Assembly (NCBI RefSeq): GCF_031143425.1
Contig: NC_090451.1
Coordinates: 666,004,508-666,068,507 of the forward strand
Direction: 5' to 3'
Source: Pleurodeles waltl
Taxonomy: Eukaryota; Chordata; Amphibia; Caudata; Salamandridae
Length of the DNA stretch: 64,000 nucleotides
Part shown: one piece after another, positions 1 through 11,628 of the stretch
Position numbering within the stretch: the first letter of the stretch is position 1
Layout of the letters: the number at the start of each line of letters is the position of its first letter
The notes under the pieces: generated by a model
Database searches by the model: none
What the model saw: the letters and a program-made list of their open reading frames with translations, nothing else
Told to the model about the DNA's origin: nothing
Program-made: the position numbers and the translations under genes

Positions 1-281
1 GGAATTATAAGGGTGTTCCAGTAAGCCAATGTAAATTGGTAAAATTGGTCACTAGCCTGTTAGTGACAATTTGGAAAGAAATGAGAGAGCATAACCACTG
101 AGGTTCTGATTAGCAGAGCCTCAGTGAGACAGTTAGTCACTACACAGGTAACACATTCAGGCACACTTATGAGCACAGGGGCCCTGGGTTACAAGGGTCC
201 CAGTGACACATACAACTAAAACAACATATATACAGTGAAAAATGGGGGTAACATGCCAGGCAAAGATGGTACTTTCCTACA
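1..281 (+). mobile_element. Right end of a TG...CA LTR-like element
   Basis: The segment ends in ACTTTCCTACA at 281, just after a GGGGGTAAC run. A 3.3-kb element at 40382-43681 ends in a similar way (ATGGGGGC then GTTTGCTTACA) in the same orientation. Ends reading TG...CA are typical of LTRs, and I recall this terminus as abundant in newt sequence. No coding domain is visible. The left end lies outside the window, so length and class cannot be fixed; it may be an LTR or a non-autonomous derivative. Confidence 0.5.
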
Positions 282-779
282 GTGCTTCTTTGCGTTCTGG
301 AGATGTCATCATTTTCCTCGGCATCAAGAATTTGCCCCCAAAACTGGCCGGATATGCACTGGGGGGCCCTTTGATAAGCTGTTGATCATCCTGGCAAAAG
401 TATGGGAAGACATATGCATTCTACTAAGGTGGACAGTGCGAGGCCAAGCAGATGGAACTTCCGGAAGATGTGCATATTTGCATACTTGTAGCAATTTAAA
501 GGGAGAACCATGGACTCTAGGGGAGAGGGGTGTTCTGCTCCCCTCCCCACACAGATTTTAACCCTGGGGACCCCATCCCCCAGTGCATGGCCTTCATTCA
601 ATAGGGGAGGGGGCATCTCTGCGGCCAGGGAAAGAGAGGAAACCTCAGCTTCCAGTGACTGAGAGCACTTTGACACCTCTCGCCTGCTGGAAGAGTGTTT
701 GCTGTGACTTTGCTTCCGCCAAGTCAGAGCAAAAAGGTGTGTCCCGTGGGTGGGTAGCCCAGGATAAGGCAGGAGCCGC
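282..779. other. Unassigned, GC-moderate, no gene seen
   Basis: No protein domain, RNA gene or clear repeat is recognised. The open frames here overlap on both strands and have no family resemblance. The region leads into the tandem repeat that follows and may hold more decayed units. Confidence 0.5.
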
Positions 780-1200
780 CCTTGGGTGGCTGTCCCCAGG
801 GCTATTATTGGCTCTACGAGGGGAATCATGCGCCCCCCTCTAATGTTTAACCTGGCCCTGGGGAGGTGGTGGTCCCCGGAGCCGAGGGTCTGTGACGGAA
901 CCCCTATCTTATTTTATTTCAGCACTGGGGAGCTAGCGGTCCCTGGGGCCGCGGAGGGTGCTGTACTACCACCCTTATTTTGAATGAATTGCCCAGGGAG
1001 GTACTGGCCCCGAGGTTGCGTGTGGGCCCCCGCATTAATTGCATATTTAGCCCCAGAGATGTGGCGGTCCCTAGGGCTGTGGGGGAGGACATTCGGGTCT
1101 CCCACATTAAAAATAAATGTTTTGCCCCGGGGAGGTGGTGGTCCTGGGGCTAATATAAGCTCTAGGAGGGGGGCCATGTGCCCCATCCTTTTCTAACCCC
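780..1200. repeat. Degenerate ~67-bp tandem repeat
   Basis: The motif GGGAGGTGGTGGTCC recurs in degraded form near 785, 861, 928, 995, 1056 and 1129, a spacing of roughly 61-73 bases. The first and last units are the most alike: 785-850 and 1135-1200 share the order GGTGG, GGGGCTA, AGCTCTA-like and GGGG. About six units are visible. The open frames here arise from repeat composition. Confidence 0.6.
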
Positions 1201-1860
1201 CAGTGCACATGGGGCGTTGCCCACCCGGGGGAAAATTAAAAGAAAAGCACAGGAGACCTCCATTTTTTTTAAAAACAAAAAAATCTCGGAAGAATCAGTG
1301 GATCTATCTGAAGATTTTTTTGAGATGTTTAAGGCTTTTTGGCCCTGGCGGTGTCCCTTGGGGACCCCTGCACCAAAAGCTAGGGGCTCAGGGTGACCCT
1401 ACCTTGGTCCCTTTTCTTTATATTTTTTTTAACTTTCTTTGTGGGACTCTGCTGAAGCAGAGTCCCAAGATGGCTGCAAACACTTCTTTGTTGAAGTGTT
1501 GACAGCCAATCAGATATCAGCACTGGGACAGTTTTTTAAACACTGATATTTCCAAAACTACTGAACAGATTTAAATCAAATCACAAAAAGCATAATCTGT
1601 GTAATACAATCTAGCTTTCTGTCAAATTTGGTGTAATTCCGTTCAGTGGTTTGGCCTGTAGCCGTGTCAAAACCCCATGGGAAAAAATGCATTTTGGGAC
1701 TCCCCTTTTTCTCTGCCCCCACTCGACAGATCACCCTGGAAATTTCATGACCGCAGATGAACCGAATAAAGAATATGTTTTGAACATTTTGTAAAGATAT
1801 GTCAAGAGGTGCCAACGTTATTGGAAAACAAAAAGCGCTCTTCCTATGAAAACTAGGTCC
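1201..1860 (+). repeat. Interspersed repeat with two short hairpins
   Basis: The segment contains a perfect 12-bp inverted repeat at 1442-1467 (TGGGACTCTGCT, two-base loop) and an 8-bp one at 1479-1500 (AACACTTC, six-base loop). Downstream sequence (1560-1860) matches, from memory, a common non-coding salamander repeat passing through a TGGTGTAATTCCGTTCAGTGG block to AAAACTAGGTC. No coding is visible. Class unknown. Confidence 0.45.
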
Positions 1861-2354
1861 TAACTATAACTACAACCGCCATTGGGTAATAAATAAATTA
1901 TCCTCCGCCATACATTATATAAGAATAGTGCATGTCACCAATGAGTTTTGTGACCATATAGAGGAACAAAGGCAGAGGGTATTTTATTCCTTATAATACT
2001 TAGCCACACCATCACTCTGTCTGCAAAACACTTCAATTCCCCTGTGTCTTGCTGTTTCATATTAAAGAGGCTGCATGGTTACAGACAGGGTTGCTGTCTC
2101 TGTCAGCTGGCTTTGTATTATCACAATTCAACTGTAATAACTTATTCTAGCTGATGATTTACATCATTTCTTTGGAAAATGTTTCCAGAGATGCTCAAGT
2201 CATATTTATTAAGGAAATTAGAGACTAGCTTTTATTAGTGGGTTGCAGGCTTCCATGTATTTTGTGTATTTGCATCTTGACTTAAACTTGATTACTTTTT
2301 TTGAGCTCTATGTGAAGTAATGTACTTGGTAATACTATTTCATTTGGTGGATTG
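1861..2354. other. AT-rich, nothing recognised
   Basis: No gene, RNA or repeat structure is seen in this AT-rich stretch. Confidence 0.5.
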
Positions 2355-2865
2355 TCATTGGGTTCGGATGTGCACCCATCTCAGGTGATTCCTCTTGTGT
2401 TGTCTGTGCCTCATCCAAGGTAAAGTGTTGGATACTCCTGTAGAGATGTCAGACCCTCTCCTTAGTGATGTCTGCACCCTTCTCTGGTGATAATTGTGGC
2501 CCTTCTGGTGATGTCTGTTCCACATCTCTCTTGATGTGTACAAGCCTGTGTGGAAGTCTAGAATTGCCTTTGGTGATGCCTCTGCTCATGCCTGATGATG
2601 GCAGCTCCACTCCCTGATGATGATGATGCCCATTTAAGGTGATGCCTGTTGTGGTGTCTGTGCTCGCTTGGTTGATGTCTGTGCCTCTCTGTCTGAGGAT
2701 ACTTATGTGAAGTTTCTGTACCCTCTTTAGTGCTAGTGTGGAATTTCCTGTCCTGAGGTCTGCCCCTGTCTCTGGAGAGGTCTCTGCCTCTTGCCCATAT
2801 CTGGGGATTACTCTTGTGCATTTTGGGAAGCTCCTTGTTGATATCTGTGCCCCTTGCAAGCATGC
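2355..2865. repeat. Degenerate ~30-bp minisatellite
   Basis: Variants of GGTGATGTCTGTGCC recur every 25-35 bases, for example near 2465, 2507, 2570, 2638, 2670 and 2840. Units are too diverged to count exactly. The antisense frame 2449-2889 is rich in His, Thr and Arg only because of this repetition. The array abuts the 3' side of the RT fossil that follows. Confidence 0.55.
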
Positions 2866-2869
2866 ACCT

Positions 2870-3480
2870 GTGAGCTTTGAATGGGACACAGTAAGTCAAT
2901 CAGGTACTTGTTGTGCAGTGCCTTGTAGGTACGCGTCAGTAGCTTGGTGGTGATGCATTTGTCAGTGGAGGTCTCTAAGGTTAACGGAGATGTGGCTGTG
3001 ACGGGCTGTCCCAAATGAGTCTCACTGCTATGTTCTGGATTCTCTGCAGTCTTGTTTGAAGCTTCTTTGTGATTCCTGCATAGAGTGCGTTGCCATAGTC
3101 CAATTTGCTACTGACAAGCACATGCATGACCGTCCTTGTTTCAGTGGGTATCCACTTGAATATCTTCTGAAGGAGGTGCCGGGTGTAGAAGCATGACGAT
3201 GAGATGTCGTTGACTTGACGGGTCATGGAGAGAGTGGAGTCCAGGATGATACACAGGTTGCGTGCGTGGTCATGGGGGCATTTCCAAGGGTGGTTGGCCA
3301 CCAGGAGTCGTTCCAAGTGGAGGAGGTGGAGCCAAGTATGAGGAGCTTTGCCTTGTCTCAGTTGAGTTTGAGGCAGCTGGTTTTCAATCCAGTGCGGAAA
3401 TTTCCCTTGGCTGTTAGCGGATCATCGGTCAAGGAGCGGATCAATTTGGTGTTTTCGGCGTAGGAGACAATGTTTAGGCC
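2870..3480 (-). pseudogene. L2/CR1-type retrotransposon RT fossil
   Basis: Read on the minus strand, the fragment runs from the RT palm to the thumb and C-terminal domain. The active-site box at 3451-3462 reads YAEN where the family has YADD, so both catalytic acidic residues are changed. Next come LLILGS, then after a frameshift the open frame 2981-3316 with ARNLCIILDSTLS, SSCF, SSKLDYGNALYAG and LQRIQN, and after another shift TYKALHN (2900-2930). These are in the order expected for the C-terminal half of an L2/CR1 ORF2. The copy is 5'-truncated near 3480 and inactive. Confidence 0.85.
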
Positions 3481-5930
3481 ATGTTTAGGCTGTGCTGTCA
3501 TACTCTGTGAAAAGAAGTGGTGCCAGGGAGGAGAAAGAAGAGGCCCTCAGCTCCTCTCCACCCGCTTGAATGCCATTTCCGCTTCCATCGGTTGCCTGAC
3601 TTGAAGTGTAACTTCTCTGCTGGAAAGAAGATGAGTTCAGGAATTAGGGCAAAGGCTTTCAAAATCTCCACTGCCAATAGGAAACCCTCTTGGTCACCTT
3701 TGTATAGCGTGATCAGCCAGAATCGTCTGAAGGGCATAGTGGGTGGCAATTATGTGAAAATAAAATACACTTTATGACCTAAAACAACTTTATTTGATGT
3801 TTCTAAAGCCTATACAGGAAGTATTGAACTGGACATGGGACTGGCTGGGGAGGGGGGTTGTGGGTCTTCCCTGCCGGTGGTCCAAACCCTCCCGCCCAAC
3901 ATCCCATGGGGTGTTACAGACATAGTTGGTCCAGACCCTGTAGCCCTAACACATATGGGGTGATACTGATGTTTGCCACGTGGTGCCCGAGCAGAGGTGA
4001 TGCATTAAGCTGTTCCCTGGTTAGGTTTCTGGTTTTGTAACTATAAAACCGTGCTCAGCTGGAGGTCATGTGATGGCTTATCTCCTGTGTAGCTGTTTTG
4101 CAGCACAAGGGGATGTAAACCGTTCACATGCGGGCACTGTTATGTCAACATTGTTTAGATCCTTGTCAAGATAAGTAAGATACTTGATTTAAGCCCACTG
4201 GTGGCCCAAACATTTTGTACAGGCGCGGCACCGGGGTTGGGATTGCACTGAACCTGATGCATGTGCCTTCAAAACCGTTTCCAAGAGGTTGCCACCTATC
4301 TGCCTGGAGAGAGCATGGTTAGTCTAGCCTGGGCTGCTGCAAATAATAAAGGTTTATGAATGATTGGCTGCCTACCGATATGTGGAAAAAGTGAGACTTT
4401 CAGGATGTTGATGTGGAATGTCATCTAAGTGCGAATGATGTGAGTTCGCTATTCCTCACTTCAGAGATCTGTCTCTAAGCTGCATATCACTCATGCCTTA
4501 ACCATCCGTGGCCCGAGAGTGATGAAAGCTTACACTGGTCTGCCCTGCTGGATCTGTTCTTATAGGAATGGAAGATTGCATTTGCTGTGGTCTATGATAC
4601 TGGGAAGCTTGCTCGCCATCATGTACTGAGAATGTGAGGAAGTTGTATGCGTCCTGTGATGAGGGAAGCTTGCAGTGCCGGTGACCGATCTACATTTTTC
4701 TTCTGCAGGGGGAAATCTTGCACTATTTCAGCCTATGAAGAAGGTGTGTTTCCCCTGCTACATGAAATTGTTTCCACTGCGTATGAAGAAAAAAAAAAGA
4801 TATACAGACTGTACTTGCCTAGCATGACCTATGAGCACCGATATTTGCACAATATTTGATGTGGTGTCTGTAGTTCTGAGAAAATTCTTATCCCCAAAAG
4901 GACACTGTTTGATCTTGTGCCAAGAAGACACCATTACCACAATTTTAGTATAGGTGCTCAAGTTTAGCAGAGGGGAACATAAATGTTGAGAAAACTGACA
5001 TACCTTTACCAAAACTAGGAAACCCACAAAAAGGAAACCATAAAACTAGTGAACAGCAGTACACTTGGATGTTTACAATGCTAGTTGTGGGCCCCATTGA
5101 TGTACCATACCATCCTAGGTGGTGGTTTTCTTTGTTATATATGAGTTCCAAAACGTATGGTGCTTTTGTATGTTTGTTTACAAATAGTGTACAAAAGTCC
5201 TTTGACTCCTCTCACTGTCTCTTTAGTGTGTTAGCAACCTGTGATGTACTTGGCTTTTATGAGTGAGATTTGTGTGTTCCTCTTACTAGAGCCACCTGCC
5301 TTTTCCTTTTCTTTGCATTAGGGAAATCTGCACTGCTACTGCCGAGTTGTATCTTTGTTGTGTTGTGAAGCTCAGTTTAAAACTTTAACTACACAACAGA
5401 CAAAACAACTTATATTGCTGATATTCGGTTTAATGCATGACTAGAATGAAAGAGTGAAATCTCACAAAATATTTGAGAAGAGCTTACTTTTGGTTTTGTG
5501 TGTGGAACAAGCACATTTTGAAATAGACTAGATGACTATAACATTTGAAAACCTACCTGACAGGTGGCTCCATGTCTCGTATTATACCTTTGGCCAGCTC
5601 TGGCATTTTACTTTGCATTCTGGGACTTGGAATACAGAAAAGTAAGTGGTAAGGCAAAAATACAAGCCCCACAATGCAATATGCTGTTGGCTAAAAGGCG
5701 AGGAATGGTAGATATGTCACAGTGGTGAACACTTGAAAGACCAGTGAAATGCAAAACATAAATTTGATCCTGGCATTCTGCTTTTTTTTCCTTGAGGTTT
5801 AAACAGCTCTGAGAGTGGGAGGGTAGACATAGCCTTTCTAATGCAAAGAGGCATGGCTCAGTGCTAATAGGCTGCCAATATCAGTCCTTGGGGAGAAAAC
5901 CCATACTAAACCAACATGGGGGTAGGCAAA
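3481..5930. other. Unassigned intergenic or intronic DNA
   Basis: About 2.4 kb with no recognisable coding domain, RNA gene, tandem repeat or terminal inverted repeat. The 86-codon frame 3517-3777 has no family likeness and opposes an equally long frame on the other strand. Confidence 0.5.
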
Positions 5931-6370
5931 TTTACAAGCCTCTAGTGCCACCTTGCACAGTCCTAGCGTCATTTAAAAAAATGCTTAGGCGACATTAAGG
6001 AGGCCTTTCTCCCACGGCGTATTTCTTAAGTGGCGCTATGCTTGCATTGCGCCACTTTGTAAACCCTTGCGCAATATTATGCCTGAGTCATGCATAATGT
6101 ATGCAAGGAGGGGACGTTCCGACGCAGGAAGGCCTGAAAAATGCGCCATTTTTTCTGTCTGCCTGCTCAGAGTAGGTGGTAAAATGACGCACCCATTTTA
6201 ATCAACGTGCCTCCCTGTGCTTTGCTGCACTAGTGACAAAATATATGACGCTTGTGCAGCAAAACGCCACAATAGCGTCACAAACGTTGACACTATTGTC
6301 TTAACGACCGCCATGGTGCGCCATATTATAAATACGATGCAACCATGGTATTAGGTGGGGCGGGGGCCAT
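5931..6370. mobile_element. Palindrome-rich MITE-like repeat
   Basis: The segment has many CpG-containing GCGCC and GGCGC words with short inverted repeats, for example AAGTGGCGC at 6028-6036 facing GCGCCACTT at 6049-6057. It ends near the words GGTGCGCCATATTATAAATA and CAACCATGG. The texture matches short non-autonomous DNA elements I associate with newts. No coding is visible and exact ends are not fixed. Confidence 0.4.
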
Positions 6371-7395
6371 GCAAGAAAAGCGGCGCATCGGAACCGATGA
6401 CCACTTTCTTGTATATACGCCCCATGATTTCCCAGGACAATGCGAGCAGCCGAGGCACCATAAACGGAAGTACAGTGTGCGTGCACTCCTCTTACCGAGC
6501 CCAGGCTGTGGCCCTGGCTTGGACAGGTGCAGCATGTATTGCAGGTGCTGCCTCGCTACGTGCAAGAGATCTTGTTTCTATGGGAGTTGTGTTTGCAAAA
6601 GTCTTTCCCACCAGTAATGTGCAATAATTTTTAGATTTTAGCGCAAAATGTGTTCTTGTGTCAATTTTAGACATGTGGACGCATTTCACGCTAAAAAATG
6701 GTGCAAAACTAAACAGTGCCAAGAACAAAAGACAGTTGTATTGTGTCTGTTTGCTTTGTTATTCCCGCTGTACGTTGTTTACTAGAATTAACACCAATTA
6801 GGCCATGTGGAGTGATATTTCAAAATCCTGTGTAAAAAGCATAATGCAAAATTCCAGAAATTAGGTGAATTGTGTAGGCATAATTGAAGTTTTGCCAGCG
6901 TCTTATTTAGAAAAGTTGTTTCAATGTGCAGAGCACGTCATTTCTCCAGAGCGCCCTGAAGACTGGGGTCACCCGCACCAGGAGCTGCCTGTCTGGGGCT
7001 CCGGTGGGCGGGCCCCCCAAGACTCGTCAATTAGTGAAAAGCTAGAGCTGGTCTGGGTAAAGTAAACATCTCTAGGCTTCCACGGCAGCTTGTTGATAAT
7101 CTTGTCGTTTTAAGTTAAACTGTGAAGATTTAGATCCCAGAATTAAAGTAACAACGTTGAAGAAAAATGTACAGATGTTTAATTTTTGTAGCAAGAGTCA
7201 GCGCCCAGAAATGTTGTAACGTTGGAGACACCCGGCAGTATCTTTTGCGATCTCAAACTGTCGCTGATGTCGTGAATCTGATGAGAACAGAAGGAGCGCT
7301 CTGCTCTGTCAGTTAAAAAGAGATAAACGCTAACGCTCCATCACGGACATGAGACCACAAGGATAAGATCTGAGTCCCACAGCACAGAGGCCATG
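6371..7395. other. Unassigned; decayed palindrome at 6624-6700
   Basis: Around 6630-6700 TTTTAGCGCAAAATGTGT faces a degraded reverse complement ACGCATTTCACGCTAAAA, suggesting an old foldback. The rest shows no gene or repeat. Confidence 0.45.
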
Positions 7396-9745
7396 TATTC
7401 ACTTCTGCAAAACATCCCTCTGAGCTTCAGAGCTTTTCCCGAATACATCACCCAGGCCTCTGCATTCATGGAGCATCCCTCCAAAACATCACCTGAGGCC
7501 TCTGCACTCATGGAGCATCCCTCCAACACATCACCCAGGACCGCTGCAATCACAGAGCATCCCTCCAAAACATCACCAAGGACTGCTGCACTCACAGAGC
7601 ATCCCTCCAAAACATCACCCAGGACCGCTGCACTCACAGAGCATCTCTCCAAAACATCACCTGAGGCCTCTGCACTCACAGAGCATCCCTCCAACACATC
7701 ACCCAGGACCTCTGCATTCATGGAGCTTCCCTCCAAAACATCACCAACGACTGCTGCACTCACAGAGCATCCCTCCAAAACATCACCCAGGACCGCTGCA
7801 CTCACAGAGCATCTCTCCAAAACATCACCTGAGGCCTCTGCACTCACAGAGCATCCCTCCAAAACATCATCTGAGGCATCTGCACTCACAGAGCATCCCT
7901 CCAAAACATCACCAAGGACTGCTGCACTCACAGAGCATCCCTCCAAAACATCACCCAGGACCGTAGCACTCTCAGAGCATCCCTCCAAAACATCACCCAG
8001 GACCGTGGCACTCTCAGAGCATCCCTCCAAAACATCACCCAGGACCGTGGCACTCTCAGAGCATCCCTCCAAAACATCACCCAGGACCGCTGCACTCACA
8101 GAGCATCCCTCCAAAACATCACCTGAGGCCTCTGCACTCACAGAGCATCCCTCCAACACATCACCCAGGACCTCTGCACTCCAAGAGCATCCCTCCAACA
8201 CATCACCCAGGACCTCTGCACTCACAGAGCACCTCCCCAACACATCCCCCAGGACCTCGTAACTTAACACAACCCCTCCCCAACACATCACATGAGGCCT
8301 CTGCACTTCACAGAGCACCTCGGCAACACATCACAGATGGCTTCTAAACTTCAGACACCTCGGCAACACATCACTGACGCCTCTGTACTTTACAGAGCAC
8401 CTCCTCATCTCATCACCCAGGGCTTCGGAGTTTCACGGACAACACTCTCCAACACATCACCTAATACCTCCACACTTCACAGCACATCTCTCCAACATTT
8501 CACCACGGAGTTCTAAACTTCACAGAGCTCCTCTCCAACACATCTCCTGGGGGCACTGCACTTCACAGGGCACCTCTGTAACACATTATCGAGGACAGCT
8601 GCACTTTACAGAGCACCTCCTCAACACATCACCGAGGACCCCAACACATCACCCAGGGTTTCTAAAGTTCACAGAACACCTCTCCACCACACCCCCAGGG
8701 TTTATACTTCACTGAGTGCCGCCCTAGCACACAATCTGACTCCTCTGAAGTTCACAGAGCAGCTCTCTAAAACATCGCCCAGAGCCACAGAGCTTCACAT
8801 AGCACCTGGCCATCATATCGTCCAGGGAATCTGCAATTCACTGAACAACTCCCCAACACATCACTTGAGTCCCTGAACTTCACAGAACACATTACCAGCG
8901 CATCATCTGACACCTATGAACTTTACAGAGCACCTATCGAGCATATCTTACAATGCCTCTGCACTTAACAGAGCATCCCTACCCCCATGCCTCACCCATC
9001 CCGGACCTCTAGACTTCACACACTTCTCGCACACACCGCCTGACGCCTCTGGACTTCACAGAGCATCTCTCTAGTCATTCAGGGCATCAGAGTTTCACAG
9101 ACCACCTTCCCAATATGTCACCCATCCGGGAACTCTGATGTTCTGGTTTTAACAGAGCACCTCTTACACGTATGAGCCCAGACCTCTGAACTTTACCGAC
9201 CACTGCTCCAACACATCACGCAACCCGGGTCTCTAGACTTCACAGACGCTTCTCCAGCATGCCTCCTGGCGCATCACAGCTTTACAGAGCATCTGTCCAA
9301 CACATCACCCATCTAGGACCACTGGTCTTCACAGAGAATCAACAGACCTTTGAACAACACAGACCACTGCTCTAACAGACCACCTGAGACTTGTGACCGT
9401 CACACAGCACCTGCTCCAACACATCACCTGAGGAATTTGACCTTCGCAGAGGGCCTCTCCAACACATCACCTAGAGCCTCTGACCTTCAATGATAGTCAC
9501 CTTAAGACATTACCCAAGATAGCTAAACTCCAAAAATTATTTATAGAACACATCATATGACGACTCTGTACTTCACGGAGCACCATTCCAACACATACAT
9601 TGACGCTGCTGAATTTCAGACATCACTTCTCCAACACGTGATCCGAGGCCTGTTTACTTCACATAGCACCTCTCCAATACATCACTGAAAGCATTTGTAC
9701 ATCATGGAGCACCCCTCCCACACACCACTTGAGGCCTCTTTTTGC
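7396..9745. repeat. 42-bp minisatellite with 168-bp higher-order period
   Basis: From 7474 the sequence is built of 42-base units with core CCCTCCAAAACATCACC and CTGCACTCACAGAG. To 8262 all units keep length 42, so plus and minus strands both stay open; the plus frame encodes a 14-residue repeat such as HPSKTSPRTAALTE, 18 full copies and a partial one. A variant CACCAAGGACTGCTG recurs at 7574, 7742 and 7910, exactly 168 bases (4 units) apart. Three consecutive units at about 7937-8062 share a Val/Ser variant, a recent local expansion. From 8263 to 9745 units are decayed with indels and stops. No start context, splice sites or family resemblance support a protein. Confidence 0.92.
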
Positions 9746-10150
9746 ATCTATCACTATGTCGTTATCCCTGTGGTTACGTGGTCATCCACTTCAGAATCCT
9801 ACAAGGGCTTCGTTTCTAATCACTGGAGGTGGAGGGGATGGTTGCAACCAGAAAGAGCCCACTTGTTAGTGACTGGAGACCCTAATTTGGACCACGCTCC
9901 CCCTCCAAATCAACCGAATCAATGACAAGACAGTACTAATCTGCCATGGGTAATAGGTCATGTTTACGAACAATCTTACACAAACACGGCAATCATAAGA
10001 TTCAAACAGCAGAAGTAAACACTGCACTGCACTGGTGAACTGTGAGACTATGCCCGTAAGTTGGTGGAAATGCCCTCTGTAGAAGTGATGATTGCTGTCC
10101 TTTCCCGCTATCCATCTTTTTCTTGCTTGCCGTGCCATTCCAGTTTAGAT
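9746..10150. other. Unassigned
   Basis: No coding domain or repeat is recognised between the minisatellite and the direct-repeat pair. Confidence 0.5.
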
Positions 10151-10585
10151 TTTCATATGGCTGGATCCAAACTGTAGTGGTGTGGCGAGCAAACAAACAA
10201 TCGATTAAACCCAGATCTGTGACTGGGGGTGAATGTTTGATTTGTCCAGCATTCTGTCCAGCATTTTTTTTTTTTTTGCTTTTTTTCTCCTAAGTGGGAA
10301 GGATATGCCCAGACATGTGTCCCATGCTCACTGTGCCACCGGATTCAAGCTAGCCTGGCTGATGAGGGGTGATACCCCTAAACCGGTTCCAGGATGCTGG
10401 TTTGCGACCCAGGGAGGACCTGGCCTGGCAGTTCAGGCTGGACTATTCCCATGGGGAGCAGTGTCGAGACTGATTTGCATATAGCGGAGTCCAAACTGGA
10501 GTGCTGTGGTGAGCTAAAAAACAATGGATTAAACCCGATCTGTGACTGGAGGTGAATGTTTGATTTGTTCAGCATTTCATCAATC
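10151..10585. repeat. Pair of ~110-bp direct repeats with unique spacer
   Basis: Copy one (10151-10260) and copy two (10474-10585) share CCAAACTG, GTGGTG, GATTAAACCC, GATCTGTGACTGG and GGTGAATGTTTGATTTG in the same order, with scattered substitutions. The spacer contains a T run at 10266-10279. Copy two ends exactly where the recombinase open frame of the DIRS-like fossil stops, so this repeat probably truncated that element. It may be a dimeric short retroposon; class is not known. Confidence 0.75.
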
Positions 10586-10994
10586 ATCTGTTCCTTTTGC
10601 TAGAGTTAGCGACATGGTTAGTTTTATACTTCCTAAGCCGGATGAACAGTTTGTCCTGGAGAATGTGGGCATCTGCACATTGTAGAGCACTGACTTGATC
10701 CTGCTTGGAATTGACCACTAAGTTACTGAGCCTGAAGGCGCTGTAAAAATCTGTAGCAAAAGCTGCAGTAAATAATGCAAATGAGCTGCACACCTTGTCC
10801 AAGATTGCTGCAAATTTATGAACCGCAAGTGTCCTACCATCCCTGGATGCTGAACTGAGGCTAGCCCAATGGACCAAGGCCTTCCTAACCTGACAACTAT
10901 TGTACACGTCCTGTACCTCTCGGAGCCTTGCAAAGAAACCTATGGCAGATAGAAGGGCCCTAGCGTAAAATAATGGCCTGCCCTGTTCACACAA
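10584..10994 (-). pseudogene. Tyrosine recombinase fragment of DIRS-like element
   Basis: The 136-codon frame ends with AAFATDFYSAFRLSNLV (residues 77-93) followed by LFIRLRKYKTNH. This matches the N-terminal part of DIRS recombinase catalytic domains, in which the Arg of the AFR/ALR motif (here residue 88) is the first catalytic residue and the Lys of KT follows. The HxxR box and the nucleophilic Tyr are absent because the frame stops at the 110-bp direct repeat. It could not recombine DNA. Confidence 0.75.
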
Positions 10995-11209
10995 CTACTC
11001 CAGAAAAAGACATGGGGAGTTAACCAAGAACGTTGGGCTCATGTGTTTTTTCTCATGAAATCCCTATAGGTCTGGAAGGCTTGCTCCTAAGTCACCATTG
11101 TGCACCTTGCTAATGAAGGTGCAACTAAAATAAACAAGGCAGGACACCTATCCTCCACAGATTCTCTGGGAACTCTTGTCATCTTCTGTGCTGCATGCTG
11201 GTGGAAACT

Positions 11210-11470
11210 CCAAAACTCCAGCATCAACTGCATTTTTATGAATACCGGGGACATGTTTGGCTTTAAATAACAAATTGAGTTTCAGACAGAGGAGACCCTA
11301 GTGCTTCAGGAGCCTCAAACTTAGCCTTCAAGACGCTTTTCGCCTGTTAATGGCATCAACCACTGACATACTATCTGACCAAAATATAACACTTCTATTG
11401 CTGAACTCACTAGACCAGCTGGTAACTGCTTCTTCAATGGGGAATAACATTTAAAGTTATGCCATTTTCA
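11210..11470 (-). pseudogene. RNase H remnant of DIRS-like element
   Basis: On the minus strand 11390-11346 reads IFWSDSMSVVDAIN, matching the FW-CDN-M-AVV-A-N motif of DIRS RNase H and keeping an acidic residue. Further on, 11290-11248 reads LNLLFKAKHVPG, matching the later R/KHVPG motif. At least two in-frame stops (after the first motif and before the second) break it. Confidence 0.75.
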
Positions 11471-11628
11471 CGCCAAGCAGGAAGCCAGTCACCCCAACAT
11501 CATCTGGTACCCAGAACTGCCCTGAACTCTACACTGCCTGCTGCATCCGTGTACAAGTCCCGGGCCTGATTATAAATGGACGATGCTGGCCAGACCACTG
11601 AGCCACTAAACTAATCTAGGAAATTGTA

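Noticed and set aside
386..829. 147-codon minus-strand gene
   Set aside because: No family likeness, overlaps frames on the other strand, and falls partly in the 67-bp tandem repeat.
7393..8262. 289-codon repetitive protein gene
   Set aside because: Openness follows from a 42-base unit without stops; the reverse strand is open even longer and no splice or start context or family match exists.
7396..9745. CRISPR array
   Set aside because: There are no unique spacers between repeats; units are contiguous, and the sequence is vertebrate.
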